DNA of 64,000 nt from Asaia sp. W19. Its GTDB lineage: Bacteria > Pseudomonadota > Alphaproteobacteria > Acetobacterales > Acetobacteraceae. The stretch covers positions 124,004-188,003 of the forward strand of contig NZ_PNQZ01000025.1 in NCBI RefSeq assembly GCF_003994335.1, in the 5' to 3' direction. Of the stretch, positions 18,576 through 28,636 are shown piece by piece (position 1 is the first letter of the stretch; each line of letters opens with the position of its first letter). The notes under the pieces were generated by a model that worked only from the letters and a program-made list of their open reading frames with translations, was not told the DNA's origin and did not search any database. The position numbers and the translations under genes are program-made.

Positions 18576-18622
18576 CCTGGGCTATGTTGCGTCTTTCAAA
18601 AGGCTGATGAGAAGGTTCCGGA

Positions 18623-21600
18623 ATGAAGATGCCGCTCAATACGCCGCTTCGCGGGGACACGGCGCGCCTGCGCATCGTCCGTATGCGCCGCGACTACAAT
18701 GCCTGGGTGGCTGATCAGTCAACCGAGGATTATGCCTTGCGCTTCACCGCCCGGAGCGCACGCGCCGCCACGCCCTGGCGTGCGGCCCTGACGGCTCTGG
18801 GGTCCATATCCTTTATGGCGCTTGAGGCCGTGGGTGCCACATTGACCCTTGCGTTCGGGTTCGGGAACGTTGCGCTTGCCGTTCTTGTCGTATGCGTGGT
18901 GATTTTTCTTGTCAGCCTGCCCATCACCATTGCGGCGGCAAGGAGCGGGCTCGATATCGACCTGCTTACGCGGGGCACCGGGTTCGGATATATCGGCTCG
19001 ACCCTTACCTCCCTGATCTATGCCAGCTTTACCTTCATCTTTTTCGGGATCGAAACGGCCATCCTGGCGGCCATGCTGGCCCGCATCGACTCACTACCCA
19101 CCTGGCTGACCAATGTCATCGCGGCGCTGATCGTCATCCCTCTCGCAACGGGAGGTTTCCGGTTTCTCGCACGCTTCCAGAGTCTGACCATGCCGGTCTG
19201 GTTCGCGCTCAATACGGTTCCCCTCGTGGCGGTGTTGTGGCTTCACCCGGAATGGATCGGAAGCTGGGTCGGATTTTCTCCCCCCTCGGTTCAGGGAATC
19301 AGTCTGATTGCGGTAGGGAGCGCCGCCTCCGTCATGATGGTGCTGATCTGCCAGAGTGCGGAGCAGGTCGATTTCCTGAGGTTCCTCCCGGAGCGATCCG
19401 GCCGGAACCGCATAGCCTGGTGGGCCTCGGCCCTGATTGGCGGCCCCGGATGGGTGGTGCTCGATGCCGTCAAGATTCTGGCGGGTTCCTTTCTGGCCTG
19501 TGCCGCGCTGCGCCTCGGTATGGCGCCCGATGACGCCACCCAGCCCCAGGCACTCTACACGCTGGCCTATGGCACACTGCTTCCGCCACCTCTGGCATTG
19601 ACGGCCACGTTTTTCCTGATCCTTGTGGCCCAGACGCGTATCAACCTGACCAATGCCTATGCAGGCTCCCTGGCCTGGTCGAATTTCTTCTCCCGCCTCA
19701 CTCACGGACATCCGGGGCGGGTGTTCTATATTTTCTTCACCATTGGCATGGCTCTGATCCTGCTGGAGTCAGGCATCGTGAATTCGATCCAGACCGGACT
19801 GGTGTTTTATGCCGTTCTGGCCGCTTCCTGGATGGGGGCTATCGTCTCCGATCTGGTGCTGTGCAAGCCGCTCGGACTGAGCCCCCCGCGAATAGAGTTC
19901 CGGCGCGCGGCATTGCCGGACATCAATCCTGTCGGACTCGGCGCCATGCTCGCCGGGGTGGGGCTTGGCCTTGCCGCACTCTCGGGTGTGCTCGGCGCCA
20001 TCGCTCATGCCTTTGCGCCATTCATGGCTCTTGGCATGGCGCTATGCGTGGCCCCTCTTATTGCTGCCGGTACGGGCGGCCGCACCTATCTGGCCCGGCG
20101 CCTGCCGCGCAGCCGGGCGCAGGATCGGGCACAGGATCGGGCACTGACCTGCGTGATCTGCGAGCGCGTCTATGAGGCGCCGGACATGGCGCATTGCCCT
20201 GCTTATGGGGGAGTGATCTGCTCGCTCTGCTGTTCATTGGATGCGCGTTGCCATGACCGGTGCAAGCCTCCCGCCACGCGGCTGGCCGCCCAGCTCACCC
20301 GGCCTCTCGATTATCTGCCACCTTTCGTCGGGCGGGCGCTGCGCCACCCTGCCGGGCGTTTCGCCCTCATCTTTGCTCTCGTCTTCACCATGCTGGGAAG
20401 TGTGGCGCTCTCGTCCTTCGCCCGGAACCATCCTTATCTATTGCTCGGGATGGGAGCAGCGATCGGCTCCATGCTGGCGGTCCTTGCGCAGCAGAGCCAG
20501 CGCGCCGCAAGGGAAGAGACCACCCGTCAAACGCAGTTGCTGCTCAATGAGATAGCCGCCCATGAGCGAACGGACGCCGCGCTGATACGCGCCCGTGAAA
20601 AGGCCGAGGCGGCAAGCCACGCCAAGACACGGTTTCTGAGCGGGATCAGCCACGAGATCCGGGCACCGCTCAACACGATCATGGGCTATGCCCAAATTCT
20701 CGAAGCGGACCCGCGTTTACCCCCTGATCGGCTGAATGCGCTGAGAACCATTCGCGAGAGTGGCGATCATATGACCGCGCTTCTGACCGGGGTGCTCGAT
20801 ATCTCGCGCATCGAGGCGGGGCGTATCGAAATCTATCGGGATCGTATTCCCTTCGCGCAATTCCTGGACTCGGTGGTGCAGATGGTACGTCCCCAGGCTG
20901 CGGCGAAGGGGCTGGAATTTGTCTATAAGCCAGGCACTCTGCCCCAGATGGTCAATGGCGATGCCCACAGGTTGCGCCAGATTTTGCTTAATCTGCTCTC
21001 CAATGCCATCAAGTTCACCGAGAGCGGCCGGGTCACGCTCAGCGTCATCTGGCAGCGTCAGATTGCCGAATTCGTGATTGAGGATACCGGGCCAGGCATT
21101 GCTCCGGAGGATCATGAGCGTATTTTCGAACCATTCGAACGCGCCGCGGGCGATGCCATACCGGGCACAGGGCTCGGCCTGACCATCACACGTCTGTTGA
21201 CAGAGATCATGGGGGGAGAGCTGACCTTTAACGCGTCACAGGAGATCGCATCGCACGGCACCCGCTTCCGGGTGCGCCTGTTTCTTTCCGATCGAGAGGA
21301 GATGGCGGCACCCCGTCTCACGCAATTGCCAGTCGCATATGAGGGCAAGCCGCGGCGCATTCTCGTGGTCGATGACAATCCTCGGCATTGCGAAATGCTG
21401 ACCGAAATGCTTGCGCCTCGGGGATTCGAGGTGGAGAGCGCGGCCAATGCACGGGACTGCCTTGAGCGTCTTGCCCGGTTCAGCCCCCATCTTCTGTTGC
21501 TCGACCTGTCCATGCCAGGGATGAACGGACGCGACCTGGCGCTATCGATACGCGAAACCCATGTGGGGGCGCTGCCGATCATCTTCATCACCGGGAATAT

Positions 21601-22042
21601 GGCGGAACTCGCGGCGCAGCGCGTGTCCTCACTCGACGACTGTCCCGTTCTCGGCAAGCCCGTCGATTTCGTGGCGCTTTTTGAGGCGATGGGGCGCCTC
21701 CTTGGGCTGGAATGGACGCTTCGCGCACGGCGCGATGACAGTCCTGTGCCAGCTCCAGTGACGCGTTCTCACCCGGACCCGTCCCCCGCCATCGCTGATG
21801 CGCAGACGGCGCTCCCCCATGGGGCGGCGGATGCGTCAGCGGGTCAGGTGCTGCCGAACGTAGCGCGTCTGCGTCTGCTCCATCATCTCGAGCGCGGTGA
21901 TCTGCGCGGGTTTCGCGTAGCGCTGGAAGATCTTGCAGGCGCGCACCCTGCCTTGGAGCCCCTGCTGCATCCCCTGCGCGAGGCAGCAGGTGGTTATCGC
22001 CTGGCAGAGCTCTCCGCATTGCTGGGCGGGGAGCGCCCATGA
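18623..22042 (+). CDS. NCS1-like permease fused to hybrid sensor histidine kinase / receiver
   Basis: An 1139-residue membrane sensor. Residues 1 to about 495 form a multi-spanning module resembling purine/cytosine permeases ([16 protein letters not shown], then 12 or so hydrophobic segments). Next comes a Cys-rich insert from Cys510 ([24 protein letters not shown]), probably metal-binding, and two more membrane segments. The kinase core has phospho-acceptor His677 in [11 protein letters not shown]-box [17 protein letters not shown] and GTGLGLTI. A receiver starts near 911 (RILVVDDN) with Asp961 in LLDLSMPG. The stop overlaps the response regulator gene by 4 bases. Being divergent from urtABCDE suggests it senses urea or a related nitrogen compound. 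Similar transporter-kinase fusions beside urt genes exist, but the ligand is not established. Confidence 0.88.
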   Translation: MKMPLNTPLRGDTARLRIVRMRRDYNAWVADQSTEDYALRFTARSARAATPWRAALTALGSISFMALEAVGATLTLAFGFGNVALAVLVVCVVIFLVSLPITIAAARSGLDIDLLTRGTGFGYIGSTLTSLIYASFTFIFFGIETAILAAMLARIDSLPTWLTNVIAALIVIPLATGGFRFLARFQSLTMPVWFALNTVPLVAVLWLHPEWIGSWVGFSPPSVQGISLIAVGSAASVMMVLICQSAEQVDFLRFLPERSGRNRIAWWASALIGGPGWVVLDAVKILAGSFLACAALRLGMAPDDATQPQALYTLAYGTLLPPPLALTATFFLILVAQTRINLTNAYAGSLAWSNFFSRLTHGHPGRVFYIFFTIGMALILLESGIVNSIQTGLVFYAVLAASWMGAIVSDLVLCKPLGLSPPRIEFRRAALPDINPVGLGAMLAGVGLGLAALSGVLGAIAHAFAPFMALGMALCVAPLIAAGTGGRTYLARRLPRSRAQDRAQDRALTCVICERVYEAPDMAHCPAYGGVICSLCCSLDARCHDRCKPPATRLAAQLTRPLDYLPPFVGRALRHPAGRFALIFALVFTMLGSVALSSFARNHPYLLLGMGAAIGSMLAVLAQQSQRAAREETTRQTQLLLNEIAAHERTDAALIRAREKAEAASHAKTRFLSGISHEIRAPLNTIMGYAQILEADPRLPPDRLNALRTIRESGDHMTALLTGVLDISRIEAGRIEIYRDRIPFAQFLDSVVQMVRPQAAAKGLEFVYKPGTLPQMVNGDAHRLRQILLNLLSNAIKFTESGRVTLSVIWQRQIAEFVIEDTGPGIAPEDHERIFEPFERAAGDAIPGTGLGLTITRLLTEIMGGELTFNASQEIASHGTRFRVRLFLSDREEMAAPRLTQLPVAYEGKPRRILVVDDNPRHCEMLTEMLAPRGFEVESAANARDCLERLARFSPHLLLLDLSMPGMNGRDLALSIRETHVGALPIIFITGNMAELAAQRVSSLDDCPVLGKPVDFVALFEAMGRLLGLEWTLRARRDDSPVPAPVTRSHPDPSPAIADAQTALPHGAADASAGQVLPNVARLRLLHHLERGDLRGFRVALEDLAGAHPALEPLLHPLREAAGGYRLAELSALLGGERP

Positions 22043-22926
22043 CCACCGAGCGTCCCGTCATTCTGGTCATGGATGATGATCCGGCAGCGCTCGGGATGAT
22101 GGATGCCGCGCTGGATGAGGCCGGGTTTGGTGTGCTTCTGGCCCAATCGGGTCAGGCGGCTTTTGCGATCATGACGCATCAGACGCCGGATCTGGCTCTG
22201 GTCGATGCGATGATGCCCGGCATGAATGGCTGGGAAGTCTGCGCACGTATGGCCTCGGAGCCGGAACTGGCCGCCATTCCGGTCATCTTCATGACGGGGC
22301 TGACCGAAATCGAGCATGTCCTGCGTGCCTTCGACGTAGGCGCCCAGGATTACGTGACCAAGCCCTTTCATTTCGATGAGGTACTCGCGCGTATCCGGGT
22401 CCGTCTTGCGGCCAGTCAGCAGGTCCGTGCAGCGCATGCGGCCCTTGATCGGGCCGGGCGCTATCTCTTTGGTCTCGATCTGCATCGCCGTCAGATCGTC
22501 TGGAGCACGCCACAGGCGGCGGAGCGCGTGGCGCAGTTGCCGGTCGATCTCGTGGAGGAGCTTTCGGTGCCGGAACTGGACGATCTGGCGCCAGGGTCCC
22601 TGCTGGGCCATTGGATGATCGGTGAGTCGCCCTACAAGATCCTGTTCGTGGGGCGAGAGGGACCGGAAACCCTTGTTCTGAAGATCGCGCCCGTTCCGGC
22701 CGCACCCGAGATCGTCTTGCAAAAGGCACTCGGCCTGAGTGCGCGCGAGGCCGAAGTATTGCTCTGGATCAGCAGGGGCAAGTCGAGCCGTGACATCGCT
22801 GATATTCTCAAGGTCAGTTCGCGCACGATCGATAAGCATACGGAGCAGCTTTACAACAAGGCTGGCCTCAGCGGCCGCGCTGCCGCTGCGGCGACAGCCT
22901 CCCGACTTCTCCGCGAGGCCGAATGA
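22039..22926 (+). CDS. Response regulator, receiver plus LuxR-type HTH
   Basis: A 295-residue regulator. The receiver has acidic residues MDDD, phospho-acceptor Asp56 in LVDAMMPGMNG, Thr in FMTGLTE and Lys in VTKPFHFDE. A roughly 100-residue linker precedes the C-terminal HTH (LSAREAEVLLWISRGKSSRDIADIL, cited by its LSAREAEVL core and VSSRTIDKH recognition helix). It is translationally coupled to the upstream kinase gene, so the two form one signalling pair. The likely targets are the urtABCDE promoter and the pair's own promoter, where a 7-bp dyad occurs. Confidence 0.9.
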   Translation: MTTERPVILVMDDDPAALGMMDAALDEAGFGVLLAQSGQAAFAIMTHQTPDLALVDAMMPGMNGWEVCARMASEPELAAIPVIFMTGLTEIEHVLRAFDVGAQDYVTKPFHFDEVLARIRVRLAASQQVRAAHAALDRAGRYLFGLDLHRRQIVWSTPQAAERVAQLPVDLVEELSVPELDDLAPGSLLGHWMIGESPYKILFVGREGPETLVLKIAPVPAAPEIVLQKALGLSAREAEVLLWISRGKSSRDIADILKVSSRTIDKHTEQLYNKAGLSGRAAAAATASRLLREAE

Positions 22927-22945
22927 GGCGTTTGGCCGTTTCGGC

Positions 22946-23767
22946 CTAGTCTGGCGCTGACGCCAGACGCAGGGGCGTCGAGCCGGTGCCGGGGGCGATC
23001 AGCCAGGTTGCGGCCCGGCGTATCATGCCGCCCTGACCATCCTGCACGTCAACGGTAATCTCGATGCTCTCGGCGCGGTGTCCGCCTGGCCGCGCAGCAG
23101 GGAGGGGAGACCCGCCTGACCGGGTATAAGCGGCACGGATCACCGGATCAGCAAGCGGTGTATGGGGCGCTTCAGGCTGCGTGGCCGAAAGATGGGGACG
23201 CAGGCAGGCGAGAAGCGCGGGCGTCATACCAGAAACCAGGCCGAGTTCCCCGATCGTCTCGAATGCCGCGTGCGGGGGCTGATACGGCAGGCCAGCGGCG
23301 AGATAGGCGTTGCGCTCGCTCGCGGTAGTGGAGGAGGCAGGGCTGCGCCAGGCGATGATATTTGCGGCCAGGGACTCGGCGCGCGCAGCGTCGGCCCCGC
23401 ACTGAGCGATCAGCGCCTGAAGAAGAGGGCGCTCGACGAGGGAGGGGTTGATCAACCCGGCCTCGGAACGGAGCCGGATCGTCAGGATCATCCCGTCTAC
23501 GTTTTGCTGATGCGGCGCGTTATCTCCTGCCCAGTGTTGCCCGGACGAGGCCATGGCGTGGAACACCCCACTCCATAAGGCGCCTTCGGCGAGCGTCTGC
23601 ATCTGGGTGGTCCGTCGCGCGAGGCGCATTTCGCGGAGCTCCGAGCCTGCTGCAGCGAGAATCATGGTCACCAGAAAGGCCAGCCCGGCGAGCGTCCAGA
23701 GCGTGATCAGCAGCGCAAAGCCGCGTTCATCGGCTTTGCGCGCTCCGGAGAAGGGGGGTGCGCTCAC
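22946..23767 (-). CDS. gspK: Type II secretion minor pseudopilin GspK
   Basis: A 273-residue protein with a prepilin-like start (ERGFALLITLWTLAGLAFLV) and the larger periplasmic domain typical of GspK, including INPSLVERPLLQAL and a region resembling the GspK alpha-helical insert (AESLAANIIAWRSP). The residue after the predicted cleavage Gly is Phe, and the usual Glu at +5 is replaced (FALLI), as is common in GspK. It sits at the end of the type II operon, overlapping gspD by 4 bases. It should form the pseudopilus tip with GspI and GspJ. Confidence 0.85.
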   Translation of the reverse strand: MSAPPFSGARKADERGFALLITLWTLAGLAFLVTMILAAAGSELREMRLARRTTQMQTLAEGALWSGVFHAMASSGQHWAGDNAPHQQNVDGMILTIRLRSEAGLINPSLVERPLLQALIAQCGADAARAESLAANIIAWRSPASSTTASERNAYLAAGLPYQPPHAAFETIGELGLVSGMTPALLACLRPHLSATQPEAPHTPLADPVIRAAYTRSGGSPLPAARPGGHRAESIEITVDVQDGQGGMIRRAATWLIAPGTGSTPLRLASAPD

Positions 23768-26193
23768 CGATCCAGATGGAGGGATTCGCGAATGCGCTTT
23801 TGCGGATCGCTGCTGCCCGTACCATGCATCGGGGTAAGTTCATCCGGCACATTGGCCGCGTTAGGGTGGGTGTCGCGCAGATCTTCCATCAGATTGACCG
23901 CGTCGCGCTGGTCGTGAATGACATGAGGCGTGATCAGGATCAGCAATTCGGTACGTTGTCGGTTGTTGTTCTGGGATCCCGCCAGGAAGCCAAGCACGGG
24001 AATATTCTTGAGCCAGGGTATGCCGCTATTGGCGCGGCTCGAATTCTCGGTAATCAGCCCGGCAAGCCCGACGGTCTGGCCGTCCTGCACCACCACGCGC
24101 GAGTTCACGGAGCGATCGTTAAAGGTCGGGTTTGCGGCACTGCTGGTATTGCTGGCGGCATTGGCACTGACCGAGCTGACCTCCTGCGAGACGTCGAGCG
24201 TCACCAGACCGCTCTGGCTCACATGAGGGGTGACCTCCATGATCACGCCGGTCGGCTGATAGGTAAACTGATTATAGACCGACGTGCCGATGGTGCTGGA
24301 TTGCGAGCCGATCTGGACCGGTACGAGTTGCCCCACCTGCAGGCGCGCGGCCCTGTTATCCTGCACCATGAGCTGGGGCGAGGAGAGGACATGCACGGTC
24401 GTGACGTTCTGAAGCGCGTCGATGGCGAAGGGTGCGCCACCACCACTGGCCCCACCGATGATGAAGCCGGGCAGGGTATGGCTGAACGCCGCTGTGGCGA
24501 GAGTTCCTGCGGTGATGCTCTGGCTGTTATTGCTCAGCACCCCGTTGATGCCGCCTGATTTGAAAAAGAACTGTGTGCCGTATTGCAGCGCATCGTTCAG
24601 CTGGACCTCGGCGACCACCGCGTCGATCCGGACCTGGAGCGGCATGACGTCGATACGGCGCATCATCTGCTCGATATTGTCGCTTTCCTGATCGGTGCCG
24701 TAGACGAGTACGGCGTTGTGCTGCGCGTTTGAGAGAATGCGCAACGTATTGGTGTCGTGGCTGCCGCCCGTTCCGCTGCTGTCGAGCCCACCCAGAAGCG
24801 GGTTGTTGAGCGCGGGATTCTGCTGCGCGCCACCTCCCAAAGCCTGACCCGCGTTCTGGCCGCCATTTTGACCCGTCCCGGCGCCGAGGCCGGTCAGGCC
24901 CCCGGCCAGACCGCCACCGCCCAATCCTCCTGCACCGGTCGCGCCGCCGAGACCGCCCGTGCCGCCATTGCCACCACCCATGGCGCCATTCATGGCCCCA
25001 GTGAAACCCGTCTGAGTGTTCTGGCCGGACGTACTGCTGCCGGGCGGCAGGGCCGTCACGTTATCCGGGGTGAAAGCCTGTTGGAGGGTATAGGTGACGT
25101 CGTTCACGCTGGAATTCTGGACATAATAGATGTGCCAGCTTCTGATCGTGGCGCGTCGATGGCGCTCGATCAACGCGAAGAGCCTCTGTGCATCCTCGAT
25201 ATAGCGCGGTGCGCGCGCGACGACGAGCACGGCGTTCACACGTGCCAGAGGCAGGACCTGGACAAGCTGTGAAAGCGAATTTCCTGTGCCGTGCAGCGCC
25301 GATTGCAGGGCGCTCGCCATGTCCTTGGCATTGCCGGAGTCCACGGGAAGGAGCGCGTAGGATTGGGCGCTCAGCCAGTCTACGTCAAAGGCGCGTATCA
25401 CCTCGATCAGCGCGTTGCGTGCCGAGGGATCGCCGCTGACCAGCAGGGCATTGCTGCTCTCGACCGGGGTGATCCGTGCGCCTCCCTGCACAAAGGGTGT
25501 GAGGGCGTGGGCGAGGGTGCTCGCCTGCGCATAGCGCAGGGGAATCATCGCTTCTCCCCCGACAGAAAGACTATCGGCCATCCCTGCTACGGCGCTCTGG
25601 GCGGCGCCCGGCGCCGCCTGGCTGGGTACGACGCGATAGAGTCCGTCCTGATGGATCAGCACGGCGTGAACCTGTGAGAGAAGAACCTGCAATGCGGGTA
25701 ATATCTGGGCGTTGGTGAGGGGCTCACTCGTGCGCAGGGTCACCTGGCCCCGAACCGCCGGATCGATCGCATAATTCACATGCAGGATATCATTGAGTAT
25801 CTGCGCCACGGCATCGCGTATGTCGGTATCGGCGAAATTCAGTGAAATCTGCCCTATGCCCGTTGTCTGGCCTGAAACGGCCAGTCTTGGCACGGCTTCG
25901 CGGCCGAGGCTGTAACGAGCGCCCTCCGATGCGGCAGTTGTCCCAAGCCGCCCCTCGGTCATATCGACAGGGTAGCCTGTCAGGGGCAGTTTCTCCGCCA
26001 GGGGCTTTGGTTTGCCCGGACCCTTGTCGCAACCGGAGAGCGCCAGACAGAGCGCGAGTGGTAATGCCGGACCGGACGCCAGACCGGATGGTAAAGCCGG
26101 ACGAAGACACAGGCCTGGCGCCGTCAGGCGGGTGGCGGAGCGCAGCCATGTGAGGGAAGAGCGAAGCGCGGCGGCTCGGGGCACAAGGATCAT
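23764..26193 (-). CDS. gspD: Type II secretion secretin GspD (LsdD)
   Basis: An 809-residue outer-membrane secretin. N0 and repeated N domains (ISLNFADTDIRDAVAQIL, PLRYAQASTLAHALTPF) are followed by the C-terminal secretin domain (VQIGSQSS, VDLDV-like VTLDVSQEVSSV, VVVQDGQTVGLAGLI, PVLGFLAGSQ, LLILITPHVI). A Gly/Asn-rich low-complexity insert occupies roughly residues 395-455. A lipobox (LALSGC, Cys55) lies unusually far from the first Met, so a later non-ATG start or a long leader is possible. It forms the channel through which the Lsd enzymes would leave the cell. Confidence 0.92.
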   Translation of the reverse strand: MILVPRAAALRSSLTWLRSATRLTAPGLCLRPALPSGLASGPALPLALCLALSGCDKGPGKPKPLAEKLPLTGYPVDMTEGRLGTTAASEGARYSLGREAVPRLAVSGQTTGIGQISLNFADTDIRDAVAQILNDILHVNYAIDPAVRGQVTLRTSEPLTNAQILPALQVLLSQVHAVLIHQDGLYRVVPSQAAPGAAQSAVAGMADSLSVGGEAMIPLRYAQASTLAHALTPFVQGGARITPVESSNALLVSGDPSARNALIEVIRAFDVDWLSAQSYALLPVDSGNAKDMASALQSALHGTGNSLSQLVQVLPLARVNAVLVVARAPRYIEDAQRLFALIERHRRATIRSWHIYYVQNSSVNDVTYTLQQAFTPDNVTALPPGSSTSGQNTQTGFTGAMNGAMGGGNGGTGGLGGATGAGGLGGGGLAGGLTGLGAGTGQNGGQNAGQALGGGAQQNPALNNPLLGGLDSSGTGGSHDTNTLRILSNAQHNAVLVYGTDQESDNIEQMMRRIDVMPLQVRIDAVVAEVQLNDALQYGTQFFFKSGGINGVLSNNSQSITAGTLATAAFSHTLPGFIIGGASGGGAPFAIDALQNVTTVHVLSSPQLMVQDNRAARLQVGQLVPVQIGSQSSTIGTSVYNQFTYQPTGVIMEVTPHVSQSGLVTLDVSQEVSSVSANAASNTSSAANPTFNDRSVNSRVVVQDGQTVGLAGLITENSSRANSGIPWLKNIPVLGFLAGSQNNNRQRTELLILITPHVIHDQRDAVNLMEDLRDTHPNAANVPDELTPMHGTGSSDPQKRIRESLHLDR

Positions 26194-26918
26194 TGAGGCA
26201 TACCTGAGGGAACTTGATCGATCGGGGCAGGGTTGGGCGCGGCGGGGTCTGACGGCGGTGAGGGGAGAGGCGCAGGGCCGGGAGGAGGTGACTGAAGTGT
26301 GGACTGCCCCGAAGAGGGTTGATCCGGGACTACGGCATCCGGATTGGCCGGGGGGGCGAAGTCCAGCGTGGGAGTTGATCCGCCCCCGGAGGGAGGCGCG
26401 AATCTGTCTCCTGGAGACGGGCCGTTTCCTTCCCTGTCGCGGTCGGGGGCAAGAACTTTCTCGCCCTGCGCATCACGCACGCGCACCCGGCCTTTCTCGA
26501 TACCGGTCACGTGCCAGGGGCCAATATGGCCCCCCAGAGGAACGACAATCCCGCGGTCATGGCCAGGAACCATGAAAATGGCGCGCAGCGGGCCCGTTCC
26601 TTCAATGATGCCCGACAGGCGAGGCACCCCGTCCAGCTTGTCATCGGAGGGTGCGGGGCGACGGCTGGGGCTGAAAAGGGGGCGCGCCAGGATCTGCGCA
26701 CGCCAGGCCTGAGCGCGCTCGGCAGGGGATGCCGCAGTTCCTGGCGCGGGCATGGCGGTGCTTATGCTTGTGCTTGTGCTTGAGCTCGGCGGCTGCGCCA
26801 GTGCCTTGCCCGACAAAACCGGTGAGGTGCCTGTGAGGAGGGGGTGGACAATGCTACCCGTCAGCAAGGCCAGTGCCAGCCACCCGGCCTTTCCCTGCGG
26901 GTAGACGAAGCGCGTCAT
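26190..26918 (-). CDS. gspN: Type II secretion protein N (LsdN); GspC-like homology region
   Basis: A 242-residue bitopic protein: one N-terminal membrane segment (AGWLALALLTGSIVHPLL), a short linker, a compact domain around residues 95-160 (LSGIIEGTGPLRAIFMV, GGHIGPWHVTGIEKGRVRVRD) and a Pro/Ser-rich tail. The domain resembles the GspC homology region that bridges the inner-membrane platform to the secretin. No other GspC candidate is in the operon. Its place between M and D matches lsdN of Gluconacetobacter diazotrophicus. The symbol follows that operon; functionally it may be the GspC of this system. Confidence 0.7.
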   Translation of the reverse strand: MTRFVYPQGKAGWLALALLTGSIVHPLLTGTSPVLSGKALAQPPSSSTSTSISTAMPAPGTAASPAERAQAWRAQILARPLFSPSRRPAPSDDKLDGVPRLSGIIEGTGPLRAIFMVPGHDRGIVVPLGGHIGPWHVTGIEKGRVRVRDAQGEKVLAPDRDREGNGPSPGDRFAPPSGGGSTPTLDFAPPANPDAVVPDQPSSGQSTLQSPPPGPAPLPSPPSDPAAPNPAPIDQVPSGMPQ

Positions 26919-27523
26919 AATGCGTTCGCCTTGCCGGAGCGGAGCAGTGTATCACTGCGATAGGCATAGACATTCATCTCGCATGCCATGCGGTCGGTCG
27001 TGCCATCCTCGCTCTCCGCTGCATGAAGGTGCAGCGCATCGACGGCCATGGCCGGGGCCTCCGTCTCGAAGGCAGTCAGCACCTGGATGAGTGCGGCATA
27101 AGGGCCGGTGAGCGTGACATGCAGGCCGATCCGCCGGTAACGTCCCTCACTGAGCGGGGGAAGGGTTTCGCTGCTGCTTAATTCGACGGAAAACGCGGTA
27201 GAAAGATGTTGAAGCCGGTCCTGCAGATTGGCCCCCGCAATGGCATCGCTCCCCCCCGTGATAAGGCGGGATTCGCCGGTGGCACGACGCGCTGCGGTCT
27301 GACGCAGATGGGGGAGCGTCTCTTGCAAGCGGGTCATGCGGGCCAGTGTCTCGCGCTTCTGCGCTATATGTGCCGCGCGTCCGGCATAGAGCCCGATGAG
27401 GGGGCCGAGACACAGAAGCCAGACGAGCGCCAGGCCGCTCAGCAACAGTCCGATGGCCAGTACCTGCCCTCGCCGTCCTTCAGGGAGATCGCGGCTCAGC
27501 CGTTCCGTCAGCCGCAGGCTCAT
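26915..27523 (-). CDS. gspM: Type II secretion protein GspM (LsdM)
   Basis: A 202-residue bitopic inner-membrane protein. A short cytoplasmic start is followed by one membrane helix (VLAIGLLLSGLALVWLLCLGPLIGLY, centred near residue 35), a coiled-coil-like stretch (QKRETLARMTRLQETLPHL) and a ferredoxin-like periplasmic domain. This is the GspM topology. It overlaps gspL upstream and gspN downstream by 4 bases each. With GspL it should anchor the GspE ATPase at the membrane. Confidence 0.78.
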   Translation of the reverse strand: MSLRLTERLSRDLPEGRRGQVLAIGLLLSGLALVWLLCLGPLIGLYAGRAAHIAQKRETLARMTRLQETLPHLRQTAARRATGESRLITGGSDAIAGANLQDRLQHLSTAFSVELSSSETLPPLSEGRYRRIGLHVTLTGPYAALIQVLTAFETEAPAMAVDALHLHAAESEDGTTDRMACEMNVYAYRSDTLLRSGKANAL

Positions 27524-28617
27524 GGCGTGCGCCCCTTGACTGTGCCGATCTCGGCCCGGATCGAGAACAGGCTGGCTCCGCCCAAGCCTGCATGGGCGGT
27601 TCCCTGCGTTGAGAGCCGCGTGACCGGTGCCACGAAATCCGGATTGCGAAGAACCGGCGTGCGGCTGAGCGCCTGAATGAGGGCCGTTGGCTCGGTAGAT
27701 TGTCCGCTGATCAGCACCTGTCCCTGCCTGAGACTCAGATCGGTCAGAAAGCTGGCGTCCGAGAGCGCGTCGGTGAGCGCTGCGAGCACGTCAAGCGGAT
27801 CGCCCCAGCGCGCACGCGCATGGCGCATCAGGGCATCGCCTGCCTGTCGGTCCTCGATCTGCCGGCGCAAGGCGCTCGCCTCCAGTGCGGCCGGACGCAG
27901 CGCAGTAATGCTTGTATCGAGCGAGGCAAGGCGCGCGGACTGGGCCTGCAAGCCGAGCCCCATGACTGCGATGAGGACGCATAGGGCGCCCAGCGCGATC
28001 AGGCGCGGATTGCGTGCGCCCTTGTCCCGCCAGCTCGAGGCTTTCGATGCGAGCGGGATCTGCCGGGTACTGCCAGTTTCGGCGATGCTGTCGGGTGCCT
28101 GGCCCAGAGGGGCCAGGCGTGCAAGGACTGGAGTCACGATCTGGCGTGGCACGAGCGAAAGCAGCACCGTGATCTGCCCAAGCGCCACATCCCGACGCGT
28201 AATCTCATGTGTCCAGAGAACCATGTCCGGCGCGAAAGGGGTCAGACGATCCATTTCATAGCCAAGCGCGGCATCGAGCGCGCCCTGTGCGGCCAAAGGC
28301 AGGGTCACACTGCGCTGCATGATGCGTCTGCCTTGCAGGACGAGGATGCATCGTGCCCGGCGGCGCGTTCCTTTGAGCGCCGTGCGGCAGCGGGCCAGTA
28401 TGTCGGAATCCTGATCTGTAGTTCCCTCCAGCATGCCGCAGAAGCGCGTCTCTCCCTGATCGAGCAATGCGAGTGCGAAGCCGGAAGGAATTTCACGGAT
28501 CTCGAGGAGGGGGCGTGGCGGCAGGATGCGAAGCCGCCCCAACCCGTCCTTCAGGTGTTCAGGCACCAGAGACACAAGCTGTCGGCCCCACCAGTCGAGA
28601 AAGATGCGGCCCGTCAT
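27520..28617 (-). CDS. gspL: Type II secretion protein GspL (LsdL)
   Basis: A 365-residue protein with an actin-like cytoplasmic domain (SVTLPLAAQGALDAALGYEMDRLTPF, cited by YEMDRLTPF, which is characteristic of GspL/PilM), one membrane helix near residue 210 (LIALGALCVLIAVMGLG) and a periplasmic PilN-like domain. The start at 28617 (MTGRIFLDWW) lies 19 bases after the gspJ stop; a longer frame to 28665 would overlap gspJ and has no better ribosome site. It links GspE to GspM. Confidence 0.82.
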   Translation of the reverse strand: MTGRIFLDWWGRQLVSLVPEHLKDGLGRLRILPPRPLLEIREIPSGFALALLDQGETRFCGMLEGTTDQDSDILARCRTALKGTRRRARCILVLQGRRIMQRSVTLPLAAQGALDAALGYEMDRLTPFAPDMVLWTHEITRRDVALGQITVLLSLVPRQIVTPVLARLAPLGQAPDSIAETGSTRQIPLASKASSWRDKGARNPRLIALGALCVLIAVMGLGLQAQSARLASLDTSITALRPAALEASALRRQIEDRQAGDALMRHARARWGDPLDVLAALTDALSDASFLTDLSLRQGQVLISGQSTEPTALIQALSRTPVLRNPDFVAPVTRLSTQGTAHAGLGGASLFSIRAEIGTVKGRTP

Positions 28618-28636
28618 GCGCGCCGTTCCGCGCCGG

